Assembly (NCBI RefSeq): GCF_051414035.1
Contig: NZ_JBLKNW010000001.1
Location: 930,001-994,000 of the forward strand
Length of the DNA stretch: 64,000 nt
Reading direction: 5' to 3'
Source: Halosimplex amylolyticum
Lineage (GTDB): Archaea > Halobacteriota > Halobacteria > Halobacteriales > Haloarculaceae
Part shown: positions 16,286 to 24,674 of the stretch, in pieces
Layout of the letters: each line of letters begins with the position of its first letter
Position numbering within the stretch: position 1 is the stretch's first letter
Made by a program: the position numbers and the translations under genes
The notes under the pieces: generated by a model
Told to the model about the DNA's origin: nothing
The model's input: only the letters and a program-made list of their open reading frames with translations
Database searches by the model: none

Positions 16286-18049
16286 ATGGCAACGGAACCC
16301 ACGGACGTCCCGGACGGGTACGAGCGGGCGGCCGACCTCGACGCGTTGCGGGAAGACGGGCGCGCGGTGACGACGGTCGGCGGCCATGCCGTCGCGCTGT
16401 TCCACCACGAGGGCGAGGTGTACGGCGTCGACAATCGCTGTCCGCACATGGGATTCCCGCTCTCGAAGGGGACCGTCGAGGACGGCCTGTTGACCTGCCA
16501 CTGGCACCACGCCCGGTTCGAACTCTCCTGCGGGGACACGTTCGACATCTGGGCCGACGACGTGCAGACGTTCCCGACGGCAGTCCGGGACGGCGAGGTG
16601 TACGTCGACCCCGACCCCGAGACGGACGTCGCACCGGAGGTCCACTGGCGCAATCGCCTGGTCGACGGCATGCGCGAGAACCTCTCGCTGGTGCTGGCGA
16701 AGGCCGCCATCCACCTCGACCACCACGGTGAGGGGTTCACGACGCCGCTGGAGACGGCCGTCGACTTCGGCACGAAGTACCGCGCCGACGGCTGGGGGCG
16801 CGGACTGACGACGCTCGGCGCGATGGCGAACCTCTACGACCAGGTCGACCACGACGAGAAACAGCGGGCGATGTTCGTCGGCGTGCGCGAGGTGGCGAGC
16901 AACTGCGCCGGCGAACCCCCGCGGTTCGACCAGTACGCGCTCGGCAACGAGGACCTCTCGAAAGCGCGCCTGAAGTCGTGGTTCCGCGAGACCTGCGAGG
17001 TCCGCGACGCCGACGGCGCCGAGCGCTGCTTGCGGGCCGCGACGGCGACCCTGCCCCCGGAAGACCTCGCCGAGATCCTCGTCGCCGCCGCGACGGACCA
17101 CCTCTACATGAACTCCAGCCACACGGTCGACTTCGTCAACAAGGCGTTCGAGACGCTGGACCACGTCGGCTGGGACCGGGCCGAGGACGTGCTCGCGTCG
17201 ACGGTCGACACCATCACCGGCGGATCGCGCGCCGAGGAGACCAACGCCTGGCGCCAGCCCATCGACGTGGCCGAGCTCTGCTTCGACGCCGACGAGGACA
17301 TCTCGGAACTGTCCGCCGCGGGCGACGAGAAGTCCTGGGACCGGCCCGAGGACACCGTCGAGACGCTGCTCGGCGACGACCCACACGCCATCGACGCGGC
17401 GCTGCGCGACGCGATCCGGGCGGGCGCGACGACCGAGGAACTGGCCCACGCGGTCGCCGTCGCCGCCCTCCGTCGGGTGGCCCACTTCGCGACCAGTAAC
17501 GAGTTCAGCGACTGGAACACGGTGCATCACACGTTCTCCTTTGCGAACGCAGTAGAGCAACTCGCTGGGCGGACCGACGCCGACGACCTCTACCGGGCGT
17601 GCTGGCAGGGCGCGATGTCGGTGTATCTCGACCGCTTCCTCAACCAGCCCAGGGCGCCGCTGCCCGACCCCGGCGCGGGCGGCGACGAGGACCCGGCCGA
17701 GTTGCGCGAGCGACTGCTCTCGACCTTCGACGAACAGGGTCGCGTCGACGAGGCCGGTCGGATCGTGAGTCAGCACTTCGACGCCGGCGGCGACCCCGAC
17801 GCGCTCAAGCGGACGATGGCCGGAGGACTGCTGCGGGAGGACGCCGGGTTCCACACCCTCCAGAACGTCGAAGGCGGGTTCGCGCAGTTCGAAGCGGCCG
17901 AGAGCGAGAGCGAGCGCCGGTTGGCGCTGGTCGCCCCGGCGCGGTACATGGCGGCACACTTCCCGACGCGCCGCGAGGCCGAACAGACGTTCAGGATCGC
18001 CGAGCGACTCTACCGCGGCGAGGCGATTCACGAGGGAACGGCCGACTGA
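16286..18049 (+). CDS. Rieske [2Fe-2S] protein fused to a large helical domain
   Basis: A 587-residue protein. Residues about 10-110 are a Rieske domain with both cluster motifs intact: CPH (Cys52, His54) and CHWH (Cys71, His74). The remaining 470 residues are helical, rich in His and Asp (DHLYMNSSHTVDFVNKAF, HAVAVAALRRVAHFATS, DWNTVHHTFSFANAVEQ) and belong to no domain I recognise. The Rieske part is of the ferredoxin/NirD-like type, so electron transfer to or sensing by the C-terminal domain is likely, but the reaction is unknown. The last 100 bases are repeated in degenerate form after the next gene. Confidence 0.78.
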   Translation: MATEPTDVPDGYERAADLDALREDGRAVTTVGGHAVALFHHEGEVYGVDNRCPHMGFPLSKGTVEDGLLTCHWHHARFELSCGDTFDIWADDVQTFPTAVRDGEVYVDPDPETDVAPEVHWRNRLVDGMRENLSLVLAKAAIHLDHHGEGFTTPLETAVDFGTKYRADGWGRGLTTLGAMANLYDQVDHDEKQRAMFVGVREVASNCAGEPPRFDQYALGNEDLSKARLKSWFRETCEVRDADGAERCLRAATATLPPEDLAEILVAAATDHLYMNSSHTVDFVNKAFETLDHVGWDRAEDVLASTVDTITGGSRAEETNAWRQPIDVAELCFDADEDISELSAAGDEKSWDRPEDTVETLLGDDPHAIDAALRDAIRAGATTEELAHAVAVAALRRVAHFATSNEFSDWNTVHHTFSFANAVEQLAGRTDADDLYRACWQGAMSVYLDRFLNQPRAPLPDPGAGGDEDPAELRERLLSTFDEQGRVDEAGRIVSQHFDAGGDPDALKRTMAGGLLREDAGFHTLQNVEGGFAQFEAAESESERRLALVAPARYMAAHFPTRREAEQTFRIAERLYRGEAIHEGTAD

Positions 18050-18222
18050 CGACGGCGATCGACTCCTCCGTCGCTCTCGCCAACCAGTTCCGGCCTTGAG
18101 ATGGCATGCAGTAGCCTGATTCCGGTCACAGACCCAGATGTGTGCGTGAAATCACACGTTCTCGGGTCCGTGGGGAGACCGGCGATCGATGAGCGAGCGG
18201 CGAGCCCGCAGTGGGCACGCGG

Positions 18223-18831
18223 ATGAGCTTCCTCACGATACTCCCGCTCGCGATCGTGATGGTCGCCGGGCCCCAGTTGCTCAGCGCCATCTTTCTGGCG
18301 ACGAGTCGCGACTGGCGGCGCAACTCCGCACTGTACGTGATCGGCGCCGCGCTCTCTATCTCGACGGTGGTCACGCTGACCTATCTCCTCGGTGGCGTGT
18401 CAGTGGGCGGGGGTGGGGAGTCGAACGGGCCCCTCTCGACGGTGGTCCTCGTGCTGATCGTCGCGGCGATGATATCCACGTTCCTCGGGCGCGAGGACTC
18501 CGAGCCGCCGAAGTGGATGGGGAAACTGGAGTCGGCAACGCCGCGGTTTTCCTTCAGGCTCGGCTTCCTCTTGCTCGGGGTGTTTCCGACCGACATCATC
18601 ACCTCCGTCGCCGTCGGGTCGTACCTCGTCGCGAACGACCTCCCGCTGGTCGACGCTGCCCCGTTCGTCGCCCTCACGCTCTCGCTGCTGGCGCTGCCAT
18701 CGCTCGGCGTGGTCATGCTGGGTGCGCGCGCCGAGACGCTGCTCCCCCGCGTCCGCGACTGGATGAACGACAACTCCTGGATCGTCAACGAGGTCGTCCT
18801 CGTGTTCTTCCTCGTGTTGCTGCTCACCTGA
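18223..18831 (+). CDS. GAP family membrane protein
   Basis: A 202-residue polytopic protein with about six helices, beginning LTILPLAIVMVAGPQLLSAIF, containing RFSFRLGFLLLGVFPTDII and ending in a helix VNEVVLVFFLVLLL. This matches the family related to mycobacterial sulfolipid-addressing protein (GAP family), thought to be lipid or small-molecule exporters. ATG 18223 is preferred to GTG 18211. It sits between the complete Rieske-fusion gene and a degenerate copy of that gene's 3' end, so it may have been inserted into, or duplicated with, a second copy. Confidence 0.75.
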   Translation: MSFLTILPLAIVMVAGPQLLSAIFLATSRDWRRNSALYVIGAALSISTVVTLTYLLGGVSVGGGGESNGPLSTVVLVLIVAAMISTFLGREDSEPPKWMGKLESATPRFSFRLGFLLLGVFPTDIITSVAVGSYLVANDLPLVDAAPFVALTLSLLALPSLGVVMLGARAETLLPRVRDWMNDNSWIVNEVVLVFFLVLLLT

Positions 18832-18837
18832 CCGTCG

Positions 18838-18940
18838 ATGGCGGCCCACCTCCCGACGCGCCGCGAGGCCGAGCAGACGTCCACCGTCGCCCCACCGACT
18901 GAAGCGTGGCGAGACGATCCACGAGGGGGTCGCCGATTGA
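18838..18940 (+). pseudogene. Degenerate duplicate of the Rieske-fusion gene 3' end
   Basis: This stretch aligns with 17948-18049. The first 40 bases differ at only three positions and encode MAAHLPTRREAEQT against MAAHFPTRREAEQT; the rest is frame-shifted and diverged (ACGAGGG...GCCGATTGA against ACGAGGG...GCCGACTGA). It ends just before the convergent surface-protein gene. It is a remnant of a second copy or a duplication made when the GAP gene arrived. Confidence 0.8.
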
Positions 18941-18943
18941 CCG

Positions 18944-20539
18944 TCAGGACTGCCGGACGGTCGGGATGACGGCGAATCCGACGGCGAGCAGTGCGATGCC
19001 GAGGCCGAAACCGGGACCGCCGTCCGCGGTCGTTCCGGTCACTACGGCGCTGTCGGTCGGCGAGTTCGCGTCCGTCGCAGTCGGCGTCGTGGGCGGATGC
19101 GGGGACGGAGAAAGCGTCACCGTCCCGGGAGTCGTCGTGGTCGGCGGTGCGGTGGTAGCCACCGGAGCGGTCGCCGTCGAGGGGGAAGTGGTCGTCGTCC
19201 GCGCGTCCCGGAGGCCGTCGGTCCCGTCTATCTGCAGGCGAGTGTAGAGTTCGTCGTACATCCCACGAGTGACGTTCGCGCCGGTGGCGAACGTCGGGTC
19301 CTCCTGGAACACGAGTCGTCCGTCGCCTCGACGGTCCCAGTGGGCTTCCAGTTCTATCGGGCCGTCCGGAAGACTGGAGACGTTTCTGAGGTGAACGGTC
19401 TGGTGACTGCGGCCCTCGGGGACGGCGACTTCACGAGTCACGAGTCCGTCCTCTGTCCGCAGTTCGACCTCGAGGATCCCCTGGTCGGGGAGCCGAAGCG
19501 AGGCGTCGACGCGGAGCGTCCAGTCGTCGCCGTCTGTCCCGAGTGCCGTCGCCGAGAGGTTCGACCAGCGTGGTTCGGGGCCGACGACCACGTCTCGCTG
19601 CCAGACCGTCCGGTTCTGTCCCGTCGCCCGGAGCGTGAACCACTCGTACTCGTCGCTCGCCACGCCGCGGAGCGCGGCGGCGAACTCCGACTGGACCTCG
19701 TCGCGGGGTGCTCGCTCGGAACGGTTCTCGGTCGTCGTGATCGTGTCGGTCGCGAGTATCGTCCCGTTCGGGCCGACCGCTTCGACAGTCACCGACGTCT
19801 CCGGGAGGAGGTTCGTCTGTCCGGACAGTCCGAGGGTCGTCGTGTTGGCGTACGCCCGAGCAGGGCCGCTCCCGGCGAACCGAAGGTCCGTGGTGATCGA
19901 ATCGACCGTCGCGTCCGGGAAGGCGACGGTAAATTCGTCGTCGAACGCGTCGGTCTGGGAGTCGTCGCGCGTCTCGACTTCGACGACGAACTGGTCGACC
20001 GAGGGCTCGAACGAGATCGGGTCGCGAGTGTCCCGTTCCACCAGCACGAGGTCTCTGGTGTCGACGACGACCGAGAGCGTCGCGTTCGCGCCGTCGCGGA
20101 CGACGTGGGTCTCGCTCCGTTCGAGCGCGACGTCGTACGGCTGGCGATTCGGACCGACGAGCGCCCGGACCGACACGTTCGTCTCGGGTCCGTCGAGCAT
20201 CCGGTAGAACCGGTCGGTCGTGTTCGACCCCCCGGTCACCGCGAAGGTGTCGTTCACCTGTTCGGAGCGTATCCGGAGCACTACCGTGTCCCCAGTGACC
20301 ACCGGTTTCCGCTCTCCGACCGCGTCGAGCGTCCCGTCGGCACGGAACTCACGAACAGCCTCGTCGTCTGCGAGATCGTCGGCGACGACCCCCTGCGAAG
20401 CGAGTACCGTCACGTTCCCGCCCGATCCGTCACCGCGCTCTGCCAGTGACTGCCCGTCGACGGCCGCGACCGCACTGAGTCCCGCCAGGGAGAGGAGCAA
20501 CAACGCGGCTGTCGCGTATCGTCTCGTGTGGAGGGCCAT
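18944..20539 (-). CDS. Secreted surface protein with PGF-CTERM-like anchor
   Basis: A 531-residue exported protein. Residues 1-28 form a signal peptide (RRYATAALLLLSLAGLSAVAA). The body is beta-rich, contains many N-x-S/T sequons (for example NVTVL, NDTF, NATLS, NRTVW, NVSSL) that could be N-glycosylated, and has no enzyme motif. A Thr/Pro/Ser stalk of about 60 residues leads to the C-terminus GGPGFGLGIALLAVGFAVI-PTVRQS, which has the order PGF, hydrophobic helix, basic residue seen in PGF-CTERM proteins processed and lipid-anchored by archaeosortase A. Probably an S-layer-associated glycoprotein of the BGTF-like group. No partner gene is obvious. Confidence 0.75.
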   Translation of the reverse strand: MALHTRRYATAALLLLSLAGLSAVAAVDGQSLAERGDGSGGNVTVLASQGVVADDLADDEAVREFRADGTLDAVGERKPVVTGDTVVLRIRSEQVNDTFAVTGGSNTTDRFYRMLDGPETNVSVRALVGPNRQPYDVALERSETHVVRDGANATLSVVVDTRDLVLVERDTRDPISFEPSVDQFVVEVETRDDSQTDAFDDEFTVAFPDATVDSITTDLRFAGSGPARAYANTTTLGLSGQTNLLPETSVTVEAVGPNGTILATDTITTTENRSERAPRDEVQSEFAAALRGVASDEYEWFTLRATGQNRTVWQRDVVVGPEPRWSNLSATALGTDGDDWTLRVDASLRLPDQGILEVELRTEDGLVTREVAVPEGRSHQTVHLRNVSSLPDGPIELEAHWDRRGDGRLVFQEDPTFATGANVTRGMYDELYTRLQIDGTDGLRDARTTTTSPSTATAPVATTAPPTTTTPGTVTLSPSPHPPTTPTATDANSPTDSAVVTGTTADGGPGFGLGIALLAVGFAVIPTVRQS

Positions 20540-20641
20540 CGCTCCGTGATCGGTTCGTCGAGGTAAATGCTTTCTGACGAGTCGAGACTCCGTCAGGTCG
20601 ATCCCCGACAGCTAACTACCCGGCGTGAGTGGCTCTCGGTA

Positions 20642-21175
20642 ATGGTCAGGAGTTCGTTCGCGTTTGCCGGCGACGACCGGGCGGTCGCGGTCGAGCGGTG
20701 GGTGATCTGGCTCGTCGTACTCGCGATAACGGTCGCAGTCGTCGGGTCCGTCGTCTACTTCGGCGACGAATTCCGCCGCGACAGCCCCGACGCCGACTTC
20801 TCGGTGTCGTTCGACAGCGAAGTCGGGGCGCTGACCGTCCAGCACGACGGCGGCGATTCGATCGCCGACCGGACGACCGAACGGCTATCGGTGGTCGCCG
20901 TCGACGAGAGCACCGGGAACAGCCAGGAAGTGGTGTGGGCGAGCGATTCGGCGGGGCCGACGAAACGTGGGCCCGGGTATCCCGTCGCGCCGGGCGACTC
21001 GCTGACCGTCGACGATCCCTCGGTGGATTCGGACGGCGACGAGAACTACCTCGACGCCGAGCGCAGCGTCGGCTTCTATCTGGAGGACGGTGATACTGTG
21101 CGCGTAGTGTGGACCGGCGCGATGCGCGGCGATACGCAGTCGGTGACCCTCGCCAACGCGACGCTGGGGTCGTAA
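20642..21175 (+). CDS. Type IV pilin-like protein
   Basis: A 177-residue protein starting at ATG 20642 (MVRSSFAFAGDDRAV). A short charged N-terminus, one strong helix at about 19-42 (VIWLVVLAITVAVVGSVVYFG) and a beta-rich, acidic exterior domain (FDSEVGALTVQHDGGDSI, VAPGDSLTVDD, TVRVVWTGAMRGDTQSVTLA) match the haloarchaeal pilin/DUF1628 layout. The classic class III peptidase site before the helix is not clear, so it may be a membrane-anchored relative rather than a processed pilin. Divergent from the surface-protein gene with about 100 bases between them. Confidence 0.65.
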   Translation: MVRSSFAFAGDDRAVAVERWVIWLVVLAITVAVVGSVVYFGDEFRRDSPDADFSVSFDSEVGALTVQHDGGDSIADRTTERLSVVAVDESTGNSQEVVWASDSAGPTKRGPGYPVAPGDSLTVDDPSVDSDGDENYLDAERSVGFYLEDGDTVRVVWTGAMRGDTQSVTLANATLGS

Positions 21176-21553
21176 CTGTCGCACGTTCTTGCGATTCTGG
21201 TACCGCCGACTACAGCGAGTGACGGAAATCCTCAGACCGCTCGCTAGCAGTCGTTTCGATTATGCTCGATAGCCGGCGCCGAAAGCCCTCGGCCCGCTCG
21301 CGGTCGCTGCGGCGGATATCGTCGCTCCCTTCGGTCGCTCCGATAGTGCCGCCGCAGTCGACCACGGGGTTCCGCCCCGCGACCGGGCCTCGCCCTTTCA
21401 GTCCGCCAGGACGACACAGCAAACCGCACTGCACGGCACCGCCGACCGCCTCTCGCCTCCCCAGCCGATTCCTTCGCTCGCTCCGCTCGCTCAGTCATCC
21501 ACTGTCAGAGCAAGCGCTGACAAGCCTTCGTTCACTCCGTTCACGAAGACAGC

Positions 21554-21572
21554 GAGGGACCGAAGGTCCCTC
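21554..21572. terminator. Perfect 8-bp stem-loop
   Basis: GAGGGACC-GAA-GGTCCCTC. It lies 127 bases downstream of the threonine synthase-like stop. No T-run follows, so a terminator role is uncertain. Confidence 0.4.
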
Positions 21573-21574
21573 GG

Positions 21575-21620
21575 GCCGTGCGAACGGGCGCTTCGTGCCC
21601 GTGAGCAGACCTCGCACGGC
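21575..21620. other. Nested stem-loop structure
   Basis: An outer perfect 9-bp stem, GCCGTGCGA (21575-21583) with TCGCACGGC (21612-21620), encloses an inner 6-bp stem ACGGGC/GCCCGT. It directly abuts the preceding hairpin. Function unknown; it could be a structured 3' flank of the threonine synthase-like transcript or part of a mobile repeat. Confidence 0.5.
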
Positions 21621-21698
21621 TTCGTCTCACGGCCCTCGCGACGCTCGGGCACGTTCGGCAGCACGCGCCATCCGGAAAACCAGTCCGTCTACGTCCGC

Positions 21699-22895
21699 TC
21701 AGATCCCCTTCCGCATCAGGTGACTCCGGAGGACGTCGTTCTCCTTGTTGCCGGCGACGGGGTTGACGAGGACGACGACGTCGTCGCTGTCGAGGTGTCC
21801 GCCCGCGGCGAGTTCCTGGGCGGCGGCCGCGCCGACGCCGCCGGTGGCGCTCACCTCGACCCCCTCCTTGTTGAGTCGCTCGGCCGCCTCCAGCGCGTCG
21901 TCGTCGCTGGCGCCGACGGCCCACCCGCCGGTGTCGCGCACGGCGTCGAGCGCGAGCGCGCCGCCCGCGGGGTCGGGGACTTCCAGCGAGCCGACGAGCG
22001 TGTCCGGGCGCTCCCACGGTTCGGTGTCGTCGTCGCCCGCGTCGTCGGCGGCGACGACGGGCGCGCAGTCCTCGGGCTGGGCGACGTGGAGCGCGGGCGC
22101 CTCGTCGACGAGCCCGGTCTCCCGGAGCTGGTCCGCGGCGAGGTGGCTACCGACGACGCCGAGGCCGTGGCCGGTCGGGTGGACGACGGCGTCCGGGACG
22201 TCCCAGTCGAGTTGCTCGACGACTTCGAACAGGAGCGTCTTCGCCCCCTCGTGGCGGTAGGGGGAGTCGAAGGCAGCCAGCGAGTGCCAGTCGGCGTTGC
22301 CGTCATCGGCCATCGCGGTCTCGAAGGCCTCGACGGCGTCGGGGTAGCGGCCCTCGACGACGCTCATGTCGCCTCCGTGGACGTTCGTCATGGCCTTGGC
22401 GACGAACGTCGAGCGCGTCGGGACGAACGCCTCGGAGTCGATGCCTGCTCTGGCGGCGTAGGCGGCGACGCTCTGGCCGGCGTCACCGGTCGTCGGGAGC
22501 GCGACCTTCGTTGCACCGTGTTCCCGGGCGGCAGTGACGGCCAGCCCGGCCCCGCGGTCCTCGGTGACACCGGTCGGATTGGCGCCCTCGTCTTTCACGT
22601 AGACGGCGCCGACGCCGAGGTCGTCGGCGAAATCTGGACAGGGGATCAGCGGAGTGGTCCCTTCGTCGAGGGTGACGAGCGAGTCGGCCGGGAACGGGAG
22701 CAGGTCGGCGAATCGTGCGACGCCGTCGAAGCGCTCGTCGGCCAGGGATTCGCGCGTCACGTCGACCGCCTCGTGGTCGTAGGTCGGGCGGAGGATCCCT
22801 CCGCAGTCCGGGCAGTGCCGCGGGGCGTCCGCCGGGTCGTGGGAGGCCCCGCAGTCGACACAGGCGAGGCCGTCGAGCGACGTGGAAGTGTCCAT
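21699..22895 (-). CDS. Threonine synthase-like protein lacking the PLP lysine
   Basis: A 398-residue fold-type II PLP-enzyme relative with an N-terminal zinc-ribbon (CVDCG...CPDCGG) as in archaeal threonine synthases. Where active members have NPTGSFKDRG, this one has NPTGVTEDRG, so the Schiff-base lysine is Glu112. The glycine-rich phosphate loop is also changed (VHPTGHGLGVVG in place of a GNGGN-type loop) and STGN reads TTGD. It should not be able to catalyse as threonine synthase. It may be a regulatory or structural paralogue. ATG 22895 is preferred to GTG 22916. Divergent from the flavin oxidoreductase. Confidence 0.85.
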   Translation of the reverse strand: MDTSTSLDGLACVDCGASHDPADAPRHCPDCGGILRPTYDHEAVDVTRESLADERFDGVARFADLLPFPADSLVTLDEGTTPLIPCPDFADDLGVGAVYVKDEGANPTGVTEDRGAGLAVTAAREHGATKVALPTTGDAGQSVAAYAARAGIDSEAFVPTRSTFVAKAMTNVHGGDMSVVEGRYPDAVEAFETAMADDGNADWHSLAAFDSPYRHEGAKTLLFEVVEQLDWDVPDAVVHPTGHGLGVVGSHLAADQLRETGLVDEAPALHVAQPEDCAPVVAADDAGDDDTEPWERPDTLVGSLEVPDPAGGALALDAVRDTGGWAVGASDDDALEAAERLNKEGVEVSATGGVGAAAAQELAAGGHLDSDDVVVLVNPVAGNKENDVLRSHLMRKGI

Positions 22896-23011
22896 ACTCG
22901 AACCGGGGGATGCCACCGACTAATCACTGTCCGTTCGCGGCCGCAGGCCGGCCCCAGAGCGCCGCGCGACGGAGACAGGGGCGTTTTGTGTGGCCGGTCC
23001 GAGGGTGGGAT

Positions 23012-24274
23012 ATGAGCGACGTCGTCATCGTCGGCGGAGGACTCGCCGGTCTCGTTGCCGCGCGGCGGCTGGCCGACAGGGGCGCGAACGTGACGCTGTT
23101 CGAACGTCGCGAGGAGGTGGGCGGTCGCGTGCGCTCGCGACGGGTCGACGGGTTCACTCTCGACCGGGGATTCCAGGTCCTCTTCACCGAATACCCGGCC
23201 GTCCGCGAGGAACTCGACCTCGACGCGCTGGACCTGCGGACGTTCGCCCCCGGCGCGACTATCGCCCGTCCCGACCACCGGTCGGTCCTCGCCGACCCGT
23301 TCCGGGCGCCCCTGGCGGCCATCGAATCGGCGATGAACCCCGACGTGACCCTGGGTGACAAGTTCCGCGTGCTGCAGTTGCGCCGCGAACTCGGGAACGC
23401 AGACCCCGACGTGCTCTTCGAGGGCCCCGAGGAGAGCATCCGCGAGTACCTCGACCGCAAGGGATTCTCCGACCGGTTCGTCGAGAACTTCGCCGCGCCC
23501 TTCTACGGCGGCATCACGCTCGACCGCTCGCTATCGACGGATGCCGGCGTCTTCCGCTACACCTTCTCGATGCTCTCGCGCGGGAACACTGCTGTCCCGG
23601 CGCGTGGCATGGGCGCAATCCCGGCGCAACTGGCCGACCGCGCCCGAGCGGCCGGTGCGACGATAGAGACCGACAGCGACGTCTCGGCGGTCGAGGGCCG
23701 GAAGGGCGGTGCCAGCGTCGAGGTGGACGGCGAAGCTGTCGACGCGGACGCGGTCGTCGTCGCCACTGACCCCGAGAGTGCGAAGGAACTGACCGGGATC
23801 GAAGCCATTCCCACCGACGCGCGGAGCTGTGTCACCCAGTACTTCTCGACGCGCGAACACCGCTCGCTCGACACCGGCCACCGGCTCCTCCTCAACGCCG
23901 TCGACAGCTGTCCGAACACGGTCGCGCCGCTGTCGACCGTCACACCGGAGTACGCCCCGGACGGAAAGGCGCTGCTTTCGGCCACGACGCTCGGCGTCCC
24001 CGACCGGAGCGACGAGGAACTCGCGACCGCGGTCCGGGACGCGCTCGTCACCTGGTACCCCGAACACCGCTTCGACGACCTCGAACTCGTCGCGACCGAC
24101 CGGATCGAGTTCGCCCAGTTCGACCAGCCCCCGGGCTTCAGGGACGACCTGCCCCCCGTCGACGCCCCCGAGGGCCCAGTCTTCCTCGCCGGCGACTACA
24201 CGCAGTGGTCGTCGATTCAAGGCGCCATGGAGAGCGGACAGGTCGCCGCTGATGCCGTCTCGGACGATATTTGA
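23012..24274 (+). CDS. FAD-dependent oxidoreductase, amine oxidase/protoporphyrinogen oxidase-like
   Basis: A 420-residue flavoprotein. The dinucleotide motif VVIVGGGLAGLVAARRLADRG is at residues 4-24, followed by the GG-type motif EEVGGRVRSRRVDGF. The C-terminal FAD motif FLAGDYTQWSSIQGAMESG is characteristic of the amine oxidase/phytoene desaturase/HemY superfamily. Similar haloarchaeal proteins act on unknown, often isoprenoid or tetrapyrrole, substrates. It shares a 116-base divergent promoter region with the threonine synthase-like gene and is followed by a stem-loop at 24312-24337. Confidence 0.85.
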   Translation: MSDVVIVGGGLAGLVAARRLADRGANVTLFERREEVGGRVRSRRVDGFTLDRGFQVLFTEYPAVREELDLDALDLRTFAPGATIARPDHRSVLADPFRAPLAAIESAMNPDVTLGDKFRVLQLRRELGNADPDVLFEGPEESIREYLDRKGFSDRFVENFAAPFYGGITLDRSLSTDAGVFRYTFSMLSRGNTAVPARGMGAIPAQLADRARAAGATIETDSDVSAVEGRKGGASVEVDGEAVDADAVVVATDPESAKELTGIEAIPTDARSCVTQYFSTREHRSLDTGHRLLLNAVDSCPNTVAPLSTVTPEYAPDGKALLSATTLGVPDRSDEELATAVRDALVTWYPEHRFDDLELVATDRIEFAQFDQPPGFRDDLPPVDAPEGPVFLAGDYTQWSSIQGAMESGQVAADAVSDDI

Positions 24275-24674
24275 GGTCCTGCGACTCACCGGCAACCGAA
24301 GCAGGCGCGCGCTGTCGCGGCGTTTATGCCGCGACAGTAGTCGTGCGAGGGATGACCGAGGGAGCGGAGCGACCGAGGGAATCGGCTGGGGAGGTGTGAG
24401 GGCGTCTGCGGTGCTGTACGGGGCGGTGCTGTTGTTGTCCTGGCGGACTGAAAGGGCGAGGCGTGCTCGCGGTGAGCGAAGCGAACGGAGTCGCCTGAGC
24501 GACCACTACCCGAGCGAAGCGAGGGTATGTCGCTCAACGACCGCGAGCGGGCCGAGGGCTTTCATCACCTGCTGTTACCTGCGGTTGCTCCGATTGCTAG
24601 CGAGCGGGCCGAGGGCTTGCAACGAGCGATCGCTCCAGCAGATGTGACGCGAACCTGAACTTCTGACACCAAAC
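24275..24674. repeat. Gene-free stretch with dispersed inverted repeat, copy B
   Basis: No believable gene in these 400 bases. Bases about 24349-24611 are the inverted counterpart of 21238-21505. Short phrases such as GAGCGGGCCGAGGGCTT occur twice within the copy (about 24545 and 24603), so the element is itself internally repetitive. Confidence 0.75.
24312..24337 (+). terminator. Perfect 10-bp stem-loop after the flavin oxidoreductase
   Basis: CTGTCGCGGC, loop GTTTAT, GCCGCGACAG. It is 37 bases after the stop of the flavin oxidoreductase and just before repeat copy B. A role in termination or mRNA 3'-end stability is likely but not shown. Confidence 0.5.

Larger units (their letters stand above)
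21176..21698. repeat. Gene-free stretch with dispersed inverted repeat, copy A, and stem-loops
   Basis: No believable gene. Bases about 21238-21505 are homologous, in inverted orientation, to 24349-24611; the best-conserved part (21387-21412) is a 26-base perfect match to 24437-24462. To its right are two strong stem-loops (21554-21572 and 21575-21620). The two repeat copies frame the threonine synthase-like and flavin oxidoreductase genes. Confidence 0.75.

Noticed and set aside
18044..18222. Possible second start or small gene between the Rieske and GAP genes
   Set aside because: No frame with haloarchaeal character; only the upstream region of the GAP gene.
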